From contig NZ_QHLL01000005.1 of NCBI RefSeq assembly GCF_006864535.1, positions 94,169-158,168 of the forward strand: a stretch of DNA of 64,000 nucleotides, written 5' to 3'. Position numbers and translations under genes: made by a program. The notes under the pieces were generated by a model, which was not told the origin of the DNA, ran no database searches, and saw nothing but the letters and a program-made list of their open reading frames with translations. The DNA comes from Campylobacter sp. MIT 12-8780. GTDB taxonomy: Bacteria; Campylobacterota; Campylobacteria; Campylobacterales; Campylobacteraceae. Of the stretch, positions 29,867-39,857 are shown one piece after another (within the stretch, counting starts at the first letter, position 1; each line of letters starts with the position of its first letter).

Positions 29867-30600
29867 CACAAGTTATAAATTTAAATCTTTTTTACGGAAA
29901 AAAACAAGCGTTATTTGATATCAATATGCAAATCAATAAAAACAAAATCACCGCATTAATCGGTGCTTCAGGTTGTGGAAAATCAACCTTTTTGCGTTGT
30001 TTTAACCGCATGAATGACAAGATCGCAAAGATAGAAGGGCTTGTCGAGCTTGAGGGTAAAGATGTAAGAGGGCTTGATGTGGTTGAGCTAAGAAAAAGCG
30101 TAGGTATGGTGTTTCAACAGCCCAATGTCTTTGTGAAAAGCATTTATGAAAACATAGCTTATGCTCCAAGACTTCACGGCTTAATAAAGCACAAAAGTGA
30201 TGAAGAAGCTCTAGTCGTTGATAAACTTGAAAAAGTAGGGCTTTTTAAAGAAGTAAAAGACAAGCTTAAAAGCAACGCCTTAGCTCTTTCAGGCGGACAG
30301 CAACAAAGACTTTGCATAGCTAGAGCTCTAGCGATAAATCCAAAACTTTTGCTTTTAGATGAACCAACTTCAGCCCTTGATCCTATCTCATCAGCTGTCA
30401 TAGAAGAGCTTTTAAAAGAACTAAGTCATAATTTAAGTATGATAATGGTTACGCACAATATGCAGCAAGGCAAAAGAGTAGCTGATTATACAGCGTTTTT
30501 TCACTTAGGCGAACTTGTTGAATTCAATGAAAGTAAAGAATTCTTTGAATTTCCAAAAGAGGAAAAAACGAGAGCTTATTTAAGCGGAGTGTTTGGATAA
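29860..30600 (+). CDS. pstB: Phosphate ABC transporter ATP-binding protein PstB
   Basis: ATPase that powers phosphate import. 246 residues. Walker [17 protein letters not shown]-loop MVFQQPNVF, signature [15 protein letters not shown], Walker [14 protein letters not shown], and H-loop MVTHNMQQG are all present. PstB-type RCFNRMND after Walker A separates it from other ABC ATPases. No phoU follows; the operon ends here and a chemoreceptor gene with its own promoter follows after about 200 bases. Confidence 0.95.
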   Translation: MLAQVINLNLFYGKKQALFDINMQINKNKITALIGASGCGKSTFLRCFNRMNDKIAKIEGLVELEGKDVRGLDVVELRKSVGMVFQQPNVFVKSIYENIAYAPRLHGLIKHKSDEEALVVDKLEKVGLFKEVKDKLKSNALALSGGQQQRLCIARALAINPKLLLLDEPTSALDPISSAVIEELLKELSHNLSMIMVTHNMQQGKRVADYTAFFHLGELVEFNESKEFFEFPKEEKTRAYLSGVFG

Positions 30601-30717
30601 TTGGTGCTTTGTGGTGCGTGATATTTGATTTGTTACAGCTAAGAGAGTTTTTGTAAAACAAGAAAAAGTTTTTATTGAAAATTTATTTTTTAAAACAAAC
30701 TTTAAATATTTTCGTGA

Positions 30718-30723
30718 TATAAT
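30718..30723 (+). promoter_or_regulatory. -10 element (TGA-TATAAT) upstream of chemoreceptor
   Basis: Extended -10 TGATATAAT at 30715-30723, about 85 bases before the ATG at 30809, in the pstB-tlp gap. The leader contains no other clear signal. Confidence 0.5.
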
Positions 30724-30808
30724 CTTGCAATTTTTTGAAAATGTGCGATTATATGATAATTTTCGTCGTTTTCGATTTAACAAACTCACTACGCAAAAAA
30801 GGAAAAAG

Positions 30809-32908
30809 ATGAAGTCTTTCAACAATCTAAATATAGGAACAAAGCTCATATCTTCGGTGCTTGTTCTTGTCGCTTTGGGTATTTTTATTATGCTTTTTAC
30901 CATTTCTTCTAGGGTAACAGCAACTACAGATGAAGATGTGCAAAAAATACTCACTGCTTCAGTAAATCGCTACGCAAATTTTGCTGAAGGTATCTTTCAA
31001 GAGCTTACAACCTTACTTGAGTCTTCAAGTCAAAACATCAGATCAGGACTTATTTCACAAACGATGAGTGTAGATGAGGTTGAATTTAGCATTATTTCAG
31101 CTGTTGATGCAAGCAATTATATCGAATTTGCGTATTTGCATTTACTTAATCCAAGTGCTGAATTTAAAGATCAAGACTCAGCTTTCATCAGCAAAAATAA
31201 TAAATTTATGATGTTTTATCGTGATGAAAACCCAACTTCAAGAGGTGGGGTAAAGGTTGTTGATACTGATGATGTTGTGCTTACAGGACGATCTGTTCCA
31301 AAAGTTTTAGCAGATAAAGTTCCAGTTTTAGGTAATCCTAGAATGATGGAGTTGGATGGAAAGAAATTCTATGGAGTAAATATAGTCTATCCTATCTTTG
31401 GAGCAAAAAATGATGAAATTATAGGTGTGATCGGTTTCATTGTCGATCTTAAATCTTTAGCAGATAATATTTCAGATCCAAGATTTCAAATGTATGAAGG
31501 CGATTTGCGTTTTATCATCAATGAAGAAGGCGTCATAGCAGCACATACAAATACAAGTGCTATAGGACAAAATATCAAAGATTTTAACCCAAATACTAAA
31601 AGTGCTCAAAAAATACTTGATCTTATCCATGGCAATGATAATATTGCTTTTGTGGACGATTATCTTACAGGAGAAAATATTGAATCTATGCTTTCAATCA
31701 AAGGTTTTAACATACGAAATATCGGCACTTGGTATATGGTAACAACAGCTCCTAAAAGTGCGGTGCTAGCAAATGTAAGAAGCTTGCAAATTGATATTGC
31801 TTTGATTGGTATTGCTGTTTTGGTGGTTATTGGGGTTATTCTTTATATCCTTGTGCGTAAAATTATCGCTTCAAGAATAGGCGTAGTGCTTAATACTTTG
31901 CTGAATTTCTTCCGCTACATCAACCACGAAAATGTTAAAGTTCATACTGTTAAAATTCACGCTCAAGATGAGCTTGGGCAAATGGGAATGGCAATCAATG
32001 AAAATATAACCAAAACTCAAAGAACTCTTGAGCAAGACAAACTTGCCGTCCAACAATCAGTGCAAACCGTGCAAGTGATAGAAGGTGGCGATTTAACAGC
32101 AAGAATCACAGCAAATCCGGGTAATCCTCAGCTCATAGAGCTTAAAAATGTATTAAATCGCTTACTTGATGTCTTACAACACAGAGTAGGTTCAAATATG
32201 AATACCATTCATGAGATTTTTGAGCAGTATAAAAATCTAGACTTTAGAAATAAAATCCCTAATGCAAGTGGTAATGTAGAAATCACCACAAACACTCTAG
32301 GCGATGAAATCGTAAAAATGCTTAAAACCTCATCTGACTTTGCTAACTCTTTAAGTGAAGAAAGTGGCAAACTCCAAGAAGCTGTAAATGCTCTCACTCA
32401 AAGTTCAAACTCACAAGCTCATTCTTTAGAAGAAACAGCAGCAGCTTTAGAACAAATCACTTCTTCTATGCAAAATGTCTCGACAAAAACAAGTGATGTC
32501 ATCACTCAAAGTGAAGAGATTAAAAATGTCACAGGTATCATAGGAGATATAGCTGATCAAATCAATCTTTTAGCCTTAAATGCAGCTATAGAAGCAGCAA
32601 GGGCTGGAGAACACGGAAGAGGTTTTGCTGTTGTGGCTGATGAAGTAAGAAAGTTAGCTGAGCGAACACAAAAGTCTTTAAGTGAGATAGAAGCAAATAC
32701 TAACTTACTTGTGCAATCCATCAATGATATGGCTGAATCTATCAAAGAACAAACTGCAGGTATTACTCAAATCAATGAAAGTGTAGCTCATATAGAAAGT
32801 GTAACTCAAGATAATGTGAAGATTGCTAATGATAGTTCTGTGATTTCTGATACGGTTAATAGTATCGCCAAAGATATACTTAGCGATGTGCAAAAGAAGA
32901 AATTCTAA
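30809..32908 (+). CDS. Methyl-accepting chemotaxis protein (dCache chemoreceptor)
   Basis: 699-residue transmembrane chemoreceptor; start at ATG 30809 after AAAAAAGGAAAAA rather than the unsupported upstream ATG at 30725. First membrane helix at about 12-34, a large periplasmic ligand domain (35-340) of the dCache type seen in [32 protein letters not shown] and [20 protein letters not shown]. Second helix near 352-374, then HAMP. The signalling tip is [20 protein letters not shown] with [19 protein letters not shown], ending [10 protein letters not shown] without a CheR-binding pentapeptide. It would sense a small organic ligand and signal through CheW/CheA. Size matches Campylobacter Tlp receptors; the exact ligand cannot be named. 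Confidence 0.9.
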   Translation: MKSFNNLNIGTKLISSVLVLVALGIFIMLFTISSRVTATTDEDVQKILTASVNRYANFAEGIFQELTTLLESSSQNIRSGLISQTMSVDEVEFSIISAVDASNYIEFAYLHLLNPSAEFKDQDSAFISKNNKFMMFYRDENPTSRGGVKVVDTDDVVLTGRSVPKVLADKVPVLGNPRMMELDGKKFYGVNIVYPIFGAKNDEIIGVIGFIVDLKSLADNISDPRFQMYEGDLRFIINEEGVIAAHTNTSAIGQNIKDFNPNTKSAQKILDLIHGNDNIAFVDDYLTGENIESMLSIKGFNIRNIGTWYMVTTAPKSAVLANVRSLQIDIALIGIAVLVVIGVILYILVRKIIASRIGVVLNTLLNFFRYINHENVKVHTVKIHAQDELGQMGMAINENITKTQRTLEQDKLAVQQSVQTVQVIEGGDLTARITANPGNPQLIELKNVLNRLLDVLQHRVGSNMNTIHEIFEQYKNLDFRNKIPNASGNVEITTNTLGDEIVKMLKTSSDFANSLSEESGKLQEAVNALTQSSNSQAHSLEETAAALEQITSSMQNVSTKTSDVITQSEEIKNVTGIIGDIADQINLLALNAAIEAARAGEHGRGFAVVADEVRKLAERTQKSLSEIEANTNLLVQSINDMAESIKEQTAGITQINESVAHIESVTQDNVKIANDSSVISDTVNSIAKDILSDVQKKKF

Positions 32909-32915
32909 ACCTTTT

Positions 32916-32943
32916 TTAAGACTTCATAATAATGAAGTCTTAA
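32916..32943. terminator. Perfect hairpin between convergent tlp and cmoA
   Basis: TTAAGACTTCAT / ATGAAGTCTTAA, 12-base perfect arms with an AATA loop, 7 bases after the tlp stop and overlapping the cmoA stop codon. Works symmetrically for both convergent genes although the U tails are poor. Confidence 0.6.
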
Positions 32944-33647
32944 TCCTTAAAAGCGATAAAGCTTTCAAAATTTCCCCATTTAAAAAAGCTTTCTATTTTT
33001 TTAAATCCTGAATTTTCAAGCATAGTGATATTTTCTTTTTCACTATAAGGCACAAGCACATTTTCTAAAGCTTCTCTTTTTTTGGCGATCTCAAAATGCG
33101 AATAGCCTTGTTCTTGCTTGTATTCAGCGTAAATATCTATCATTTGCTTAGCTAAAACAGCATCTTCATACACAATCTTTTCACTTAAGATAAAAAAGCC
33201 CTTAGGATTTAAGCTGTGATAAATTTTATCAACCAAAGCTTGCCTTTGCAAAGGGCGTATAAATTGCAAGGTGTAATTTGCGATAAAAATATCGTGTTGC
33301 TTAAACTCAAGCTCGTTAAGATTGCCTTGTAAAAACGAAATTTCAGCCTTAAAAGCTTTAGCCTTTTTGCGAGCGATTGAAAGCATAGCTTCAGCCTCAT
33401 CTACTCCGCATAAAACAAAGTCTTTTTGCAAGGAAAAGAGTTCAAAAAGTAAAGAAGCTGTTGAGCAACCCAAATCACAAATTCGAGCTTTTTTAGGCGC
33501 AAGATGAGCGATGAGCTGTGTGATGAGCCTTACATTTTGTTTGTAAAAAGGCACGGATCGTTGTATCATATCATCAAAAACGCTAGCCACGCTCTCATCA
33601 AATTCAAATTGCTTGGTGCTTATTTTACGAAAAAGTTCGTCTTTCAC
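32940..33647 (-). CDS. cmoA: tRNA carboxy-S-adenosyl-L-methionine synthase CmoA
   Basis: Makes carboxy-SAM from SAM and prephenate for the cmo5U34 wobble modification of tRNA, used by CmoB. 235 residues, class I methyltransferase fold. The conserved start FEFDESVASVFDDMIQRSVP, the SAM loop ICDLGCSTASLLFEL, and IANYTLQFIRPLQR are diagnostic for CmoA. GTG start at 33645-33647 follows AAGGATAAGT. The stop overlaps a perfect hairpin shared with tlp. Confidence 0.94.
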   Translation of the reverse strand: MKDELFRKISTKQFEFDESVASVFDDMIQRSVPFYKQNVRLITQLIAHLAPKKARICDLGCSTASLLFELFSLQKDFVLCGVDEAEAMLSIARKKAKAFKAEISFLQGNLNELEFKQHDIFIANYTLQFIRPLQRQALVDKIYHSLNPKGFFILSEKIVYEDAVLAKQMIDIYAEYKQEQGYSHFEIAKKREALENVLVPYSEKENITMLENSGFKKIESFFKWGNFESFIAFKD

Positions 33648-33769
33648 ACTTATCCTTTTTTTGAAATTTTACTCGTGATTATAGCACAGAAAAAGGCATA
33701 AAAAGTGATAAAAATACTAGCAAAGTGAGTTGATTTTATGCTAAAATACGGCTATGATTTTTTAGCTTT

Positions 33770-33783
33770 AAGGACACACAATC
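33770..33783 (+). promoter_or_regulatory. Ribosome-binding site placed for a non-standard ATC start of ftsK
   Basis: AAGGA at 33770-33774, then six bases, then ATC-AAA-AAA-GAA in the ftsK frame with the only upstream in-frame stop at 33769. There is no ATG, GTG or TTG between that stop and ATG 33847, while the ATG at 33847 has no such site. Confidence 0.55.
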
Positions 33784-33846
33784 AAAAAAGAACTCATTTT
33801 TATCATCTCAAGTTTTGCTCTTTTTTATCTAGCTTTTGTTAGCATT

Positions 33847-36549
33847 ATGCCTGATTCTTTGGGTTTTATTTCTCGAATTTTAGGAGAGTTTAATCTCTTT
33901 TTGTTTGGGGATTTTGCTTTATTTTATCCTTTTGTTTTGCTTCCTTTAAATTTTATTTTTTATAAAAGAAAATACGAGTTTGATAATATTTTAAGACGTG
34001 AGAGTATAGGACTTTTTCTAGCTTTTTTTGGCTGTGTTTTGTTGTTTGGAATTTTAAGCAAAGAGGCTGGTTATATCCCTGAAGTGCTTTATACTATCAT
34101 CGGGGCTCTTTTTGGGCGAGTTTTAAGCGGGATACTTGCTTTGCTTATGCTTTTGCTTGCTTTGATTTTGCTTTTTCCAGCTTTTATAGAAGCGGTATTT
34201 GGTGTAAGGATTGATTTTTCGGTTTTTGCTTCTTATGAAGAAAAATTAAAACATATCTTGTATCGTTTTTTTGGCGGTAAAAATGAAAAAGAAAAAGAAC
34301 AGACTAAAGAAAACATTCAAGAAGAGCTTGTGAAAGAATTTACACAAGATGAGACTTTTAAAGAAAAAGACTTTAACACGCAAGAAGCAGAGTTAACGCA
34401 GCTTGAAAAAGAGGATTTACAAGGATTAGAAGCTGAAGTTTTTATTCAAAGGGATTTGCAAGATAAAGATATAAACGAACAAGAATCACAGCAGATAGAA
34501 GATAGCAAGCAAGAAGAAAGCAACCTAAGTGAAGCCTTAGACGAGCCAGCTTTTTCTACTCAAAACAAGCAAATTCATAATTTTGTTACCAAAGCAAGCG
34601 CTCAAAGTTTTGAATTTGAGGATTCAAATCCTCTTGAAATGAAAAAAGAAGCCTTTGTGCCAGAGCGATTTTTAAAGCCTAAAAAATTAGAAGAGATTAA
34701 GATGAATTTAGCTTACAAATCAAATTTTGATGAGCCAAGTTATAAAAGAAAAAATATCAATCTCAAAGAAGAAATAACTAGCCCAGAACAAGAAGAATCA
34801 ACACAAGAGCCAAATTTAACAGAGCAAATTCAAAGCGCTAAAACCGAGCAAGAGTCAGATCAGCCTTTTAGTTTTGAAGTTAGCGAGCTTGAGGTAAAAG
34901 AAAAGCCAAAAGAACCAAAAGAGCAAGAGTTTATCCCTATAGTTGAAGAGTATCAGCCAAAAGAAAACTCTCAAGAAGTTTTAGCAAGTCAAAGTTTGCA
35001 ATCTTTAAATTCAGCTCAAAGTCAAGTTCAAAAACAAATTCAACACACAAAAGCATATATTCAAACCGAGCTTAAGTCAAACACCGCCTTGCTTGACAGC
35101 CTAGAAAAAGGCAAACTTGAAGCTCCAAAGGACTTTAAACTGCCCTCACTTGAGTTTTTAGTCAATCCTAGCCAAAATAAAATTGAAATCAACGAGCAAG
35201 AAATCGATAAGAAAATTTATGATTTGCTTGAGAAATTGCGTCGTTTTAAGATAGGTGGCGATGTGATAAGCACCTATACAGGTCCTGTGGTAACTACTTT
35301 TGAATTTCGTCCAAGTGCAGATGTAAAGGTAAGTCGAATTTTAAATTTACAAGATGATTTAGCTATGGCTTTAAAAGCAAGCTCTATACGCATACAAGCA
35401 CCAATTCCAGGCAAAGATGTAGTTGGCATAGAAGTGCCAAATGAACAAATTCAAACTATTTATCTAAGAGAAATTTTAGAAAGTGAGATTTTTAAAAATG
35501 CAAAAAGCCCTTTAACCCTAGCTTTAGGCAAGGATATAGTAGGCAATGCTTTTATCACTGATCTTAAAAAACTCCCTCACTTACTCATCGCTGGCACTAC
35601 AGGAAGCGGTAAAAGCGTGGGGATAAATTCCATGCTTTTAAGCTTGCTGTATAGAAATAGTCCTAAGACTTTAAAGCTGATGATGATTGATCCAAAGATG
35701 CTTGAATTTAGCATTTATAATGACATACCGCATTTACTCACTCCAGTTATCACTGATCCTAAAAAGGCGGTAAATGCTTTATCAAACATGGTTGCAGAGA
35801 TGGAGCGACGTTATAAGCTCATGGCTGAAGCAAAGACTAAAAATATAGAAAATTATAATGACAAGATGAAAGAGCTTAAAAAACAAGGCTTAGAAGCAAA
35901 TGAAGAACTGCCTTTTATAGTAGTCATCATCGATGAATTAGCCGATCTTATGATGACAGCCGGAAAAGATGTCGAGTTTTACATAGCTCGCCTTGCTCAA
36001 ATGGCTAGAGCAAGTGGAATTCATCTTATAGTCGCTACGCAACGCCCAAGTGTTGATGTGGTAACTGGGCTTATAAAGGCGAATTTACCAAGCCGTTTAG
36101 CCTATAAAGTAGGGCAAAAGGTTGATTCAAAGGTGATTTTAGATACTCAAGGTGCTGAAAGCTTGCTTGGTAGGGGCGATGGTTTATTTACTCCTCCTGG
36201 AACTTCAAATTTAGCGCGTATCCATGCTCCATATGCTAGCGAAATGGAGATAGAAAAAATAGTAGACTTTTTAAAAGCCCAACAAGCTGTAGAATATGAT
36301 GAAAATTTCTTAAAAGATAATTCTTCAAGCCAAGCTGTATCAATGAGTGGCCAAAGTAGTGTTGGGACAAAAGATGAGCTTTTTGAGCAAGCTAAAGCTG
36401 TGATTTTAGAAGATAGAAAAACAAGCATTTCTTACCTACAACGCCGACTTAATATAGGCTATAACAGAGCTGCAAATATCATAGAACAGCTTAGCGATGA
36501 GGGCTTTTTAAGCCAGCCAAATGCTAAGGGGCAAAGAGAGATTTTGTGA
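33847..36549 (+). CDS. ftsK: DNA translocase FtsK
   Basis: Divisome-anchored motor that pumps the chromosome terminus through the septum. The first standard start is ATG 33847, giving 900 residues. The frame is open for 22 more codons up to an ATC at 33781 that has a well-placed AAGGA, and those codons encode IFIISSFALFYLAFVSIM, a good first membrane helix, so the real protein may be 922 residues. N-terminal membrane part to about 120, then a long acidic Gln/Glu-rich linker (about 145-430). The motor follows: Walker A LIAGTTGSGKSVGI, Walker B FIVVIIDELADLMM, ATQRPSVDVVTGLIKAN. A winged-helix gamma domain closes it (SISYLQRRLNIGYNRAANII). A -10 like TAAAAT lies around 33741. Confidence 0.93.
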   Translation: MPDSLGFISRILGEFNLFLFGDFALFYPFVLLPLNFIFYKRKYEFDNILRRESIGLFLAFFGCVLLFGILSKEAGYIPEVLYTIIGALFGRVLSGILALLMLLLALILLFPAFIEAVFGVRIDFSVFASYEEKLKHILYRFFGGKNEKEKEQTKENIQEELVKEFTQDETFKEKDFNTQEAELTQLEKEDLQGLEAEVFIQRDLQDKDINEQESQQIEDSKQEESNLSEALDEPAFSTQNKQIHNFVTKASAQSFEFEDSNPLEMKKEAFVPERFLKPKKLEEIKMNLAYKSNFDEPSYKRKNINLKEEITSPEQEESTQEPNLTEQIQSAKTEQESDQPFSFEVSELEVKEKPKEPKEQEFIPIVEEYQPKENSQEVLASQSLQSLNSAQSQVQKQIQHTKAYIQTELKSNTALLDSLEKGKLEAPKDFKLPSLEFLVNPSQNKIEINEQEIDKKIYDLLEKLRRFKIGGDVISTYTGPVVTTFEFRPSADVKVSRILNLQDDLAMALKASSIRIQAPIPGKDVVGIEVPNEQIQTIYLREILESEIFKNAKSPLTLALGKDIVGNAFITDLKKLPHLLIAGTTGSGKSVGINSMLLSLLYRNSPKTLKLMMIDPKMLEFSIYNDIPHLLTPVITDPKKAVNALSNMVAEMERRYKLMAEAKTKNIENYNDKMKELKKQGLEANEELPFIVVIIDELADLMMTAGKDVEFYIARLAQMARASGIHLIVATQRPSVDVVTGLIKANLPSRLAYKVGQKVDSKVILDTQGAESLLGRGDGLFTPPGTSNLARIHAPYASEMEIEKIVDFLKAQQAVEYDENFLKDNSSSQAVSMSGQSSVGTKDELFEQAKAVILEDRKTSISYLQRRLNIGYNRAANIIEQLSDEGFLSQPNAKGQREIL

Positions 36550-36606
36550 TGAAAATTAGAAAAATAATGTTACAATGCAAAGAAAAAATACAATAAGGAT
36601 TAAAAA

Positions 36607-37002
36607 ATGAAATACAAAAAGCTTTTTCTTATATTTTTTATGCTTTTGTTTGCAAATGCAGAAGATAGATGCAAAAGTCAAGAAATGCAAGAAGCCGTAA
36701 AACAAATCAAAGCTATATTTAATCCGCCAACTAGAATCGATCCGATAAGCACTTTAATAGAAGTTGATTGCAACAACGATACTTTAGAATACAAATACAC
36801 ACTCGATCCAGTAAATGATATAAAATCCCCAAGCACGCAACAATCCATGAAAAAAAGGATTGATGAAAGAAATCAAGCTTTATATTGTGAAAATGAATTC
36901 ATGTCTTGGTATAAGTATAATGATTTTGGTATGAGTTGGAGCTATTATCTTGACAATAAACTTATCATTTTCATTAAAAAAACAGCAAAAGATTGCTCTT
37001 AA
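36607..37002 (+). CDS. Small secreted hypothetical protein
   Basis: 131 residues, not recognised. A clear signal peptide (MKYKKLFLIFFMLLFANA) would send it to the periplasm; there is no lipobox. The mature part begins with a cysteine (DRCKSQ), has three more (VDCNN, LYCEN, KDCS) that could form two disulfides, and is aromatic near the end (MSWYKYNDFGMSWSYY). Preceded by AAGGATTAAAAA. It stands alone after ftsK and is convergent with the phytase-like gene. The 121 bases after it hold no clear gene. Confidence 0.6.
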   Translation: MKYKKLFLIFFMLLFANAEDRCKSQEMQEAVKQIKAIFNPPTRIDPISTLIEVDCNNDTLEYKYTLDPVNDIKSPSTQQSMKKRIDERNQALYCENEFMSWYKYNDFGMSWSYYLDNKLIIFIKKTAKDCS

Positions 37003-37123
37003 GCAAGACTTAAAACCTAAGCCTTACTTGCTCCTAGCTTAATGAAAGCTTGCATTTTACGTTCACTTCTTTTAAGCCATAGCTATGAAAAAGAAGTTTT
37101 ATGCCTTATCCTTGCTTAAAACT

Positions 37124-38452
37124 TTATCTTGCTTCTAAAAAATCTTTCACCTCAAGCAAAATGATTTCATTATCATCGCTTTTGTTTGGCTCTCTTGCAT
37201 CAGAAAATGGAAAATTATTGTCATTAGCCACGATGATATGGTTAGTATCTACAATATCCACATCTTCTATAGTAAAAAATGGAAAAACAAAATTTCCATC
37301 AACTAAGGGCTTTTTAGAAAGCTTATGAGTATCTTTAATCTTCATGAGATCAATATAAGCTATTTTTTGAGCTATGCCACTTTTTTCATCAAGCTTGATT
37401 TTATATATCCTTTTAAATTTAGCTGCACTTTCAAAACACTTGCTTGTATCCTTTGTTTTGCAAAGCTTGTCTTTCACTCCAGAGCTATTATCTCTTTCTA
37501 TGACAAGGGCGTATTGTTCATCTATCATGTTAAAATCGCCTATAGCATGGTCATTTTCTTCAAAAAAGTATTTATAGCTCTTATTTGTAAATTTCTTTTT
37601 TGCCACATCAAATTCAAGTATCCTTGTAAATTGCTTACCCTTTTCGTTTTCATATTCTTCGTTTATAAAAAGTGCACCCTCAAGCATAGGATAAAGAAAA
37701 CTTCCATCTTTTGAGCTAGCCATTGCTTCAAAGCCTTTTGAACGTCTTACATTAAAAGAAGCTTGCTTTGATTGAGGTTTTGAGCTAAGCTCTAAGCTAG
37801 GGTGATCAGGAGAAAGAAGCTTAGCACCTTGCGCGTAAGTTTCAAAGACTTCTTTTAAAACTCCATTTTTATCAAAATGAAGCAAAAATGGTCCAAATTC
37901 TTCGCCTACCCAAAATTCACCCTTAATGATTTGAAAGCTTTCAGGATCAAAATCAGCCCCAGTTAAATACCGCTCTTTTGTGCCTTCAAGTGTGATTTTA
38001 TAAGGGGATTTTTTGTTTGTATCTTTAAAAAATATAGTTTGCAAACGTTGAAAAGAGCTATTTTTAAAATCAAGCTTATATTTGTTAATAAAAAGCATAT
38101 TATCAGCTGAATTTGCCTTAGTTCCAAGCCCATTATCAGTGATTATATAAATTTCATCATTGCCAAGATATTTGAATCCACTATGACCTTGCACAGCTTG
38201 ATCCTTAAAAGGAAGCTTGAAATTTTTTATCCTATCTTGAGGCAGATACTGGGCTTCAAAGCTATGAAGCTTTTCTTCTCTTGTCCCATTAAAAAATTTC
38301 CCAGCAGTATGCAAAAACTCAGGTGCATCTTTTGGAGCCTTGATTTTTTCATCAGCCTTAATGACTATATGTCCAGCCAGACTTGCTTCATACTCCTTAG
38401 CTACAAGCAAACTGAGGCTCAAACTTAAGCTCAAAGCAATTTTTTTAAGCAT
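37124..38452 (-). CDS. Secreted esterase-like phytase-domain protein
   Basis: 442 residues with a signal peptide (MLKKIALSLSLSLSLLVA). Conserved stretches HSGFKYLGNDEIYIITDNGL, GADFDPESFQIIKGEFWVGE and EEFGPFLLHFDKNG match the phytase-like esterase domain (PF13449-type beta-propeller), where acidic residues bind calcium. The C-terminal part has VDGNFVFPFFTIEDVDIVDT, also typical of the family. It probably acts in the periplasm on an organophosphate, but the substrate is not known. Start ATG with AAAGGAG. Upstream there are two GTTTC half-sites, not spaced as a Pho box. tRNA genes follow on the same strand. Confidence 0.78.
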   Translation of the reverse strand: MLKKIALSLSLSLSLLVAKEYEASLAGHIVIKADEKIKAPKDAPEFLHTAGKFFNGTREEKLHSFEAQYLPQDRIKNFKLPFKDQAVQGHSGFKYLGNDEIYIITDNGLGTKANSADNMLFINKYKLDFKNSSFQRLQTIFFKDTNKKSPYKITLEGTKERYLTGADFDPESFQIIKGEFWVGEEFGPFLLHFDKNGVLKEVFETYAQGAKLLSPDHPSLELSSKPQSKQASFNVRRSKGFEAMASSKDGSFLYPMLEGALFINEEYENEKGKQFTRILEFDVAKKKFTNKSYKYFFEENDHAIGDFNMIDEQYALVIERDNSSGVKDKLCKTKDTSKCFESAAKFKRIYKIKLDEKSGIAQKIAYIDLMKIKDTHKLSKKPLVDGNFVFPFFTIEDVDIVDTNHIIVANDNNFPFSDAREPNKSDDNEIILLEVKDFLEAR

Positions 38453-38564
38453 TTTTTCTCCTTTGAAAATTGTTTGTGAAACTATATTTCAAATGGGAAA
38501 CATTTTGAATACAATGTGCTTAAATTTTTAAAATAAAAACATTTAAAAAAGGTAAGGATATACT

Positions 38565-38640
38565 TGGTTGCGAAGGGGAGATTTGAACTCCCGACCTTCG
38601 GGTTATGAGCCCGACGAGCTAACCACTGCTCTACTTCGCG
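38565..38640 (-). tRNA. tRNA-fMet (CAT)
   Basis: 76 nt including encoded CCA. Anticodon CAT at 38605-38607 in loop GGGCTCATAACCC. Acceptor begins CGCGAAG and ends CTTCGCA-ACCA, with C1 opposite A72, the mismatch that marks an initiator tRNA; the anticodon stem has three G-C pairs, also initiator-specific. Confidence 0.93.
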
Positions 38641-38667
38641 TCAGTAAAATGAGAGATTTAAAAAGAG

Positions 38668-38742
38668 TGGATGGGGTAAAGGGATTCGAACCCCTGAATG
38701 ACAGGACCAAAACCTGTTGCCTTACCGCTTGGCTATACCCCA
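38668..38742 (-). tRNA. tRNA-Gln (TTG)
   Basis: 75 nt including encoded CCA. Acceptor TGGGGTA pairs with TACCCCA, discriminator T, anticodon TTG inside CAGGTTTTGGTCCTG; T-arm GGGGTTCGAATCCCT. Lies 27 bases from tRNA-fMet on the same strand, probably one transcript. Confidence 0.93.
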
Positions 38743-38840
38743 TCAAAGGTTTTTAAAATGTGATTATAGTCAATTTTAATATAATTGTCAAGATTTTAGG
38801 TTATAATTTCGTTTTGAAATTAAATAAGGAGAAAAATTAT

Positions 38841-39857
38841 ATGGCTTTTGTAAGCGTAGAGCAAGCGATTGAGGATTTAAAAGCTGGAAAAATGCTTGTT
38901 ATGGTAGATGCAGAAGATAGAGAAAATGAAGGAGATTTGATCTTTGCTGCTGAGTTTAGCACTCAAGAAAAGGTAAATTTTATGATAAAAGAGGCGAGGG
39001 GAGTGGTGTGCGTGGCATTAAGCGAGCAAATTGCTAAGCATTTTGACTTACCTTTAATGGTGCCAAAAAATACTTCAAATCACGAAACAGCCTTTACTAT
39101 AACCGTTGATGCTAAGTCTGCAAGCACTGGTGTGAGCGCGTATGAACGGAATTTAACCATCAAACTTTTTGCTGATGAAAAGGCTAAGGCTGATGATTTT
39201 GTGCGTCCAGGACATATTAATCCACTCATTGCTAAAAAAGGTGGCGTGCTTGAACGCACCGGACATACTGAAGGCACGGTTGATTTGTGTCATTTGGCTG
39301 GACTTAAAGAAGCTTGTGTTATTTGTGAGATCGTTAAAGAAAACGGCGATATGGCAAGAAGAGCGGATTTAGAAGAGTTTTGCAAAATTCATAAACTCAA
39401 TATGATAGCAGTGAGTGATTTGATCGAATATCGCTTAAAGCACGAAAGCTTAATCGAGCTTGTAAGCGAAAGCCAAAGCGAAATAGCAGGCTTTAAGGCA
39501 AAAAAACTCAGCTTTAAAGATCATAATAATCTCACGCATATTGCTTTTGTATTTGGCACACCAAGAAGGAGTGAAAATGTGAAATTTCACACAAGTGGAA
39601 GTGATTTTGAGCTTCTCACTTCAAGTGAATTTAGTGATTTTTTAAAGCAAATCGAGTTTTTAAGTCAAAATGGCGGTGTGCTTGTTTTTATGCAAATGCA
39701 AAAAAATACAGGCTCGCAGTTTAAAAACTACGGCATAGGAGCTCAAATTTTGCGTTTTTTTGGTATAGAAGAAATCAAGCTTTTAAGTAAAAATTGCGAT
39801 AAGGATTTTATCGCTTTAAAAGGCTTTGGTTTAAATTTACAAACTTGCTCAGTGTGA
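38841..39857 (+). CDS. ribB: 3,4-dihydroxy-2-butanone 4-phosphate synthase with degenerate GTP cyclohydrolase II-like domain
   Basis: Makes the four-carbon unit of riboflavin from ribulose 5-phosphate. 338 residues; start at ATG 38841 after TAAGGAGAAA, not at the long frame from 38760. The first ~205 residues are a complete RibB: DAEDRENEGDLI with catalytic acids, SASTGVSAYER, DFVRPGHINPL and GHTEGTVDLCHLAGL. The C-terminal ~130 residues resemble GTP cyclohydrolase II only in its last part (YGIGAQILRFFGIEEIKLL); the zinc-cysteine motif and catalytic residues are absent, so this half is likely inactive or structural. The end overlaps the convergent M23 gene by 9 bases. Confidence 0.9.
   Translation: MAFVSVEQAIEDLKAGKMLVMVDAEDRENEGDLIFAAEFSTQEKVNFMIKEARGVVCVALSEQIAKHFDLPLMVPKNTSNHETAFTITVDAKSASTGVSAYERNLTIKLFADEKAKADDFVRPGHINPLIAKKGGVLERTGHTEGTVDLCHLAGLKEACVICEIVKENGDMARRADLEEFCKIHKLNMIAVSDLIEYRLKHESLIELVSESQSEIAGFKAKKLSFKDHNNLTHIAFVFGTPRRSENVKFHTSGSDFELLTSSEFSDFLKQIEFLSQNGGVLVFMQMQKNTGSQFKNYGIGAQILRFFGIEEIKLLSKNCDKDFIALKGFGLNLQTCSV

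Noticed and set aside
38453..38520. Pho box upstream of the phytase-like gene
   Set aside because: Two GTTTC half-sites are present on the minus strand but 19 bases apart, not 11, and the 11-base position reads GAAAT.
38568..38756. 62-codon plus-strand open frame
   Set aside because: It runs across tRNA-fMet and tRNA-Gln on the opposite strand; the peptide (GDLNSRPSGYEPDE...) is a familiar artefact of tRNA sequences.
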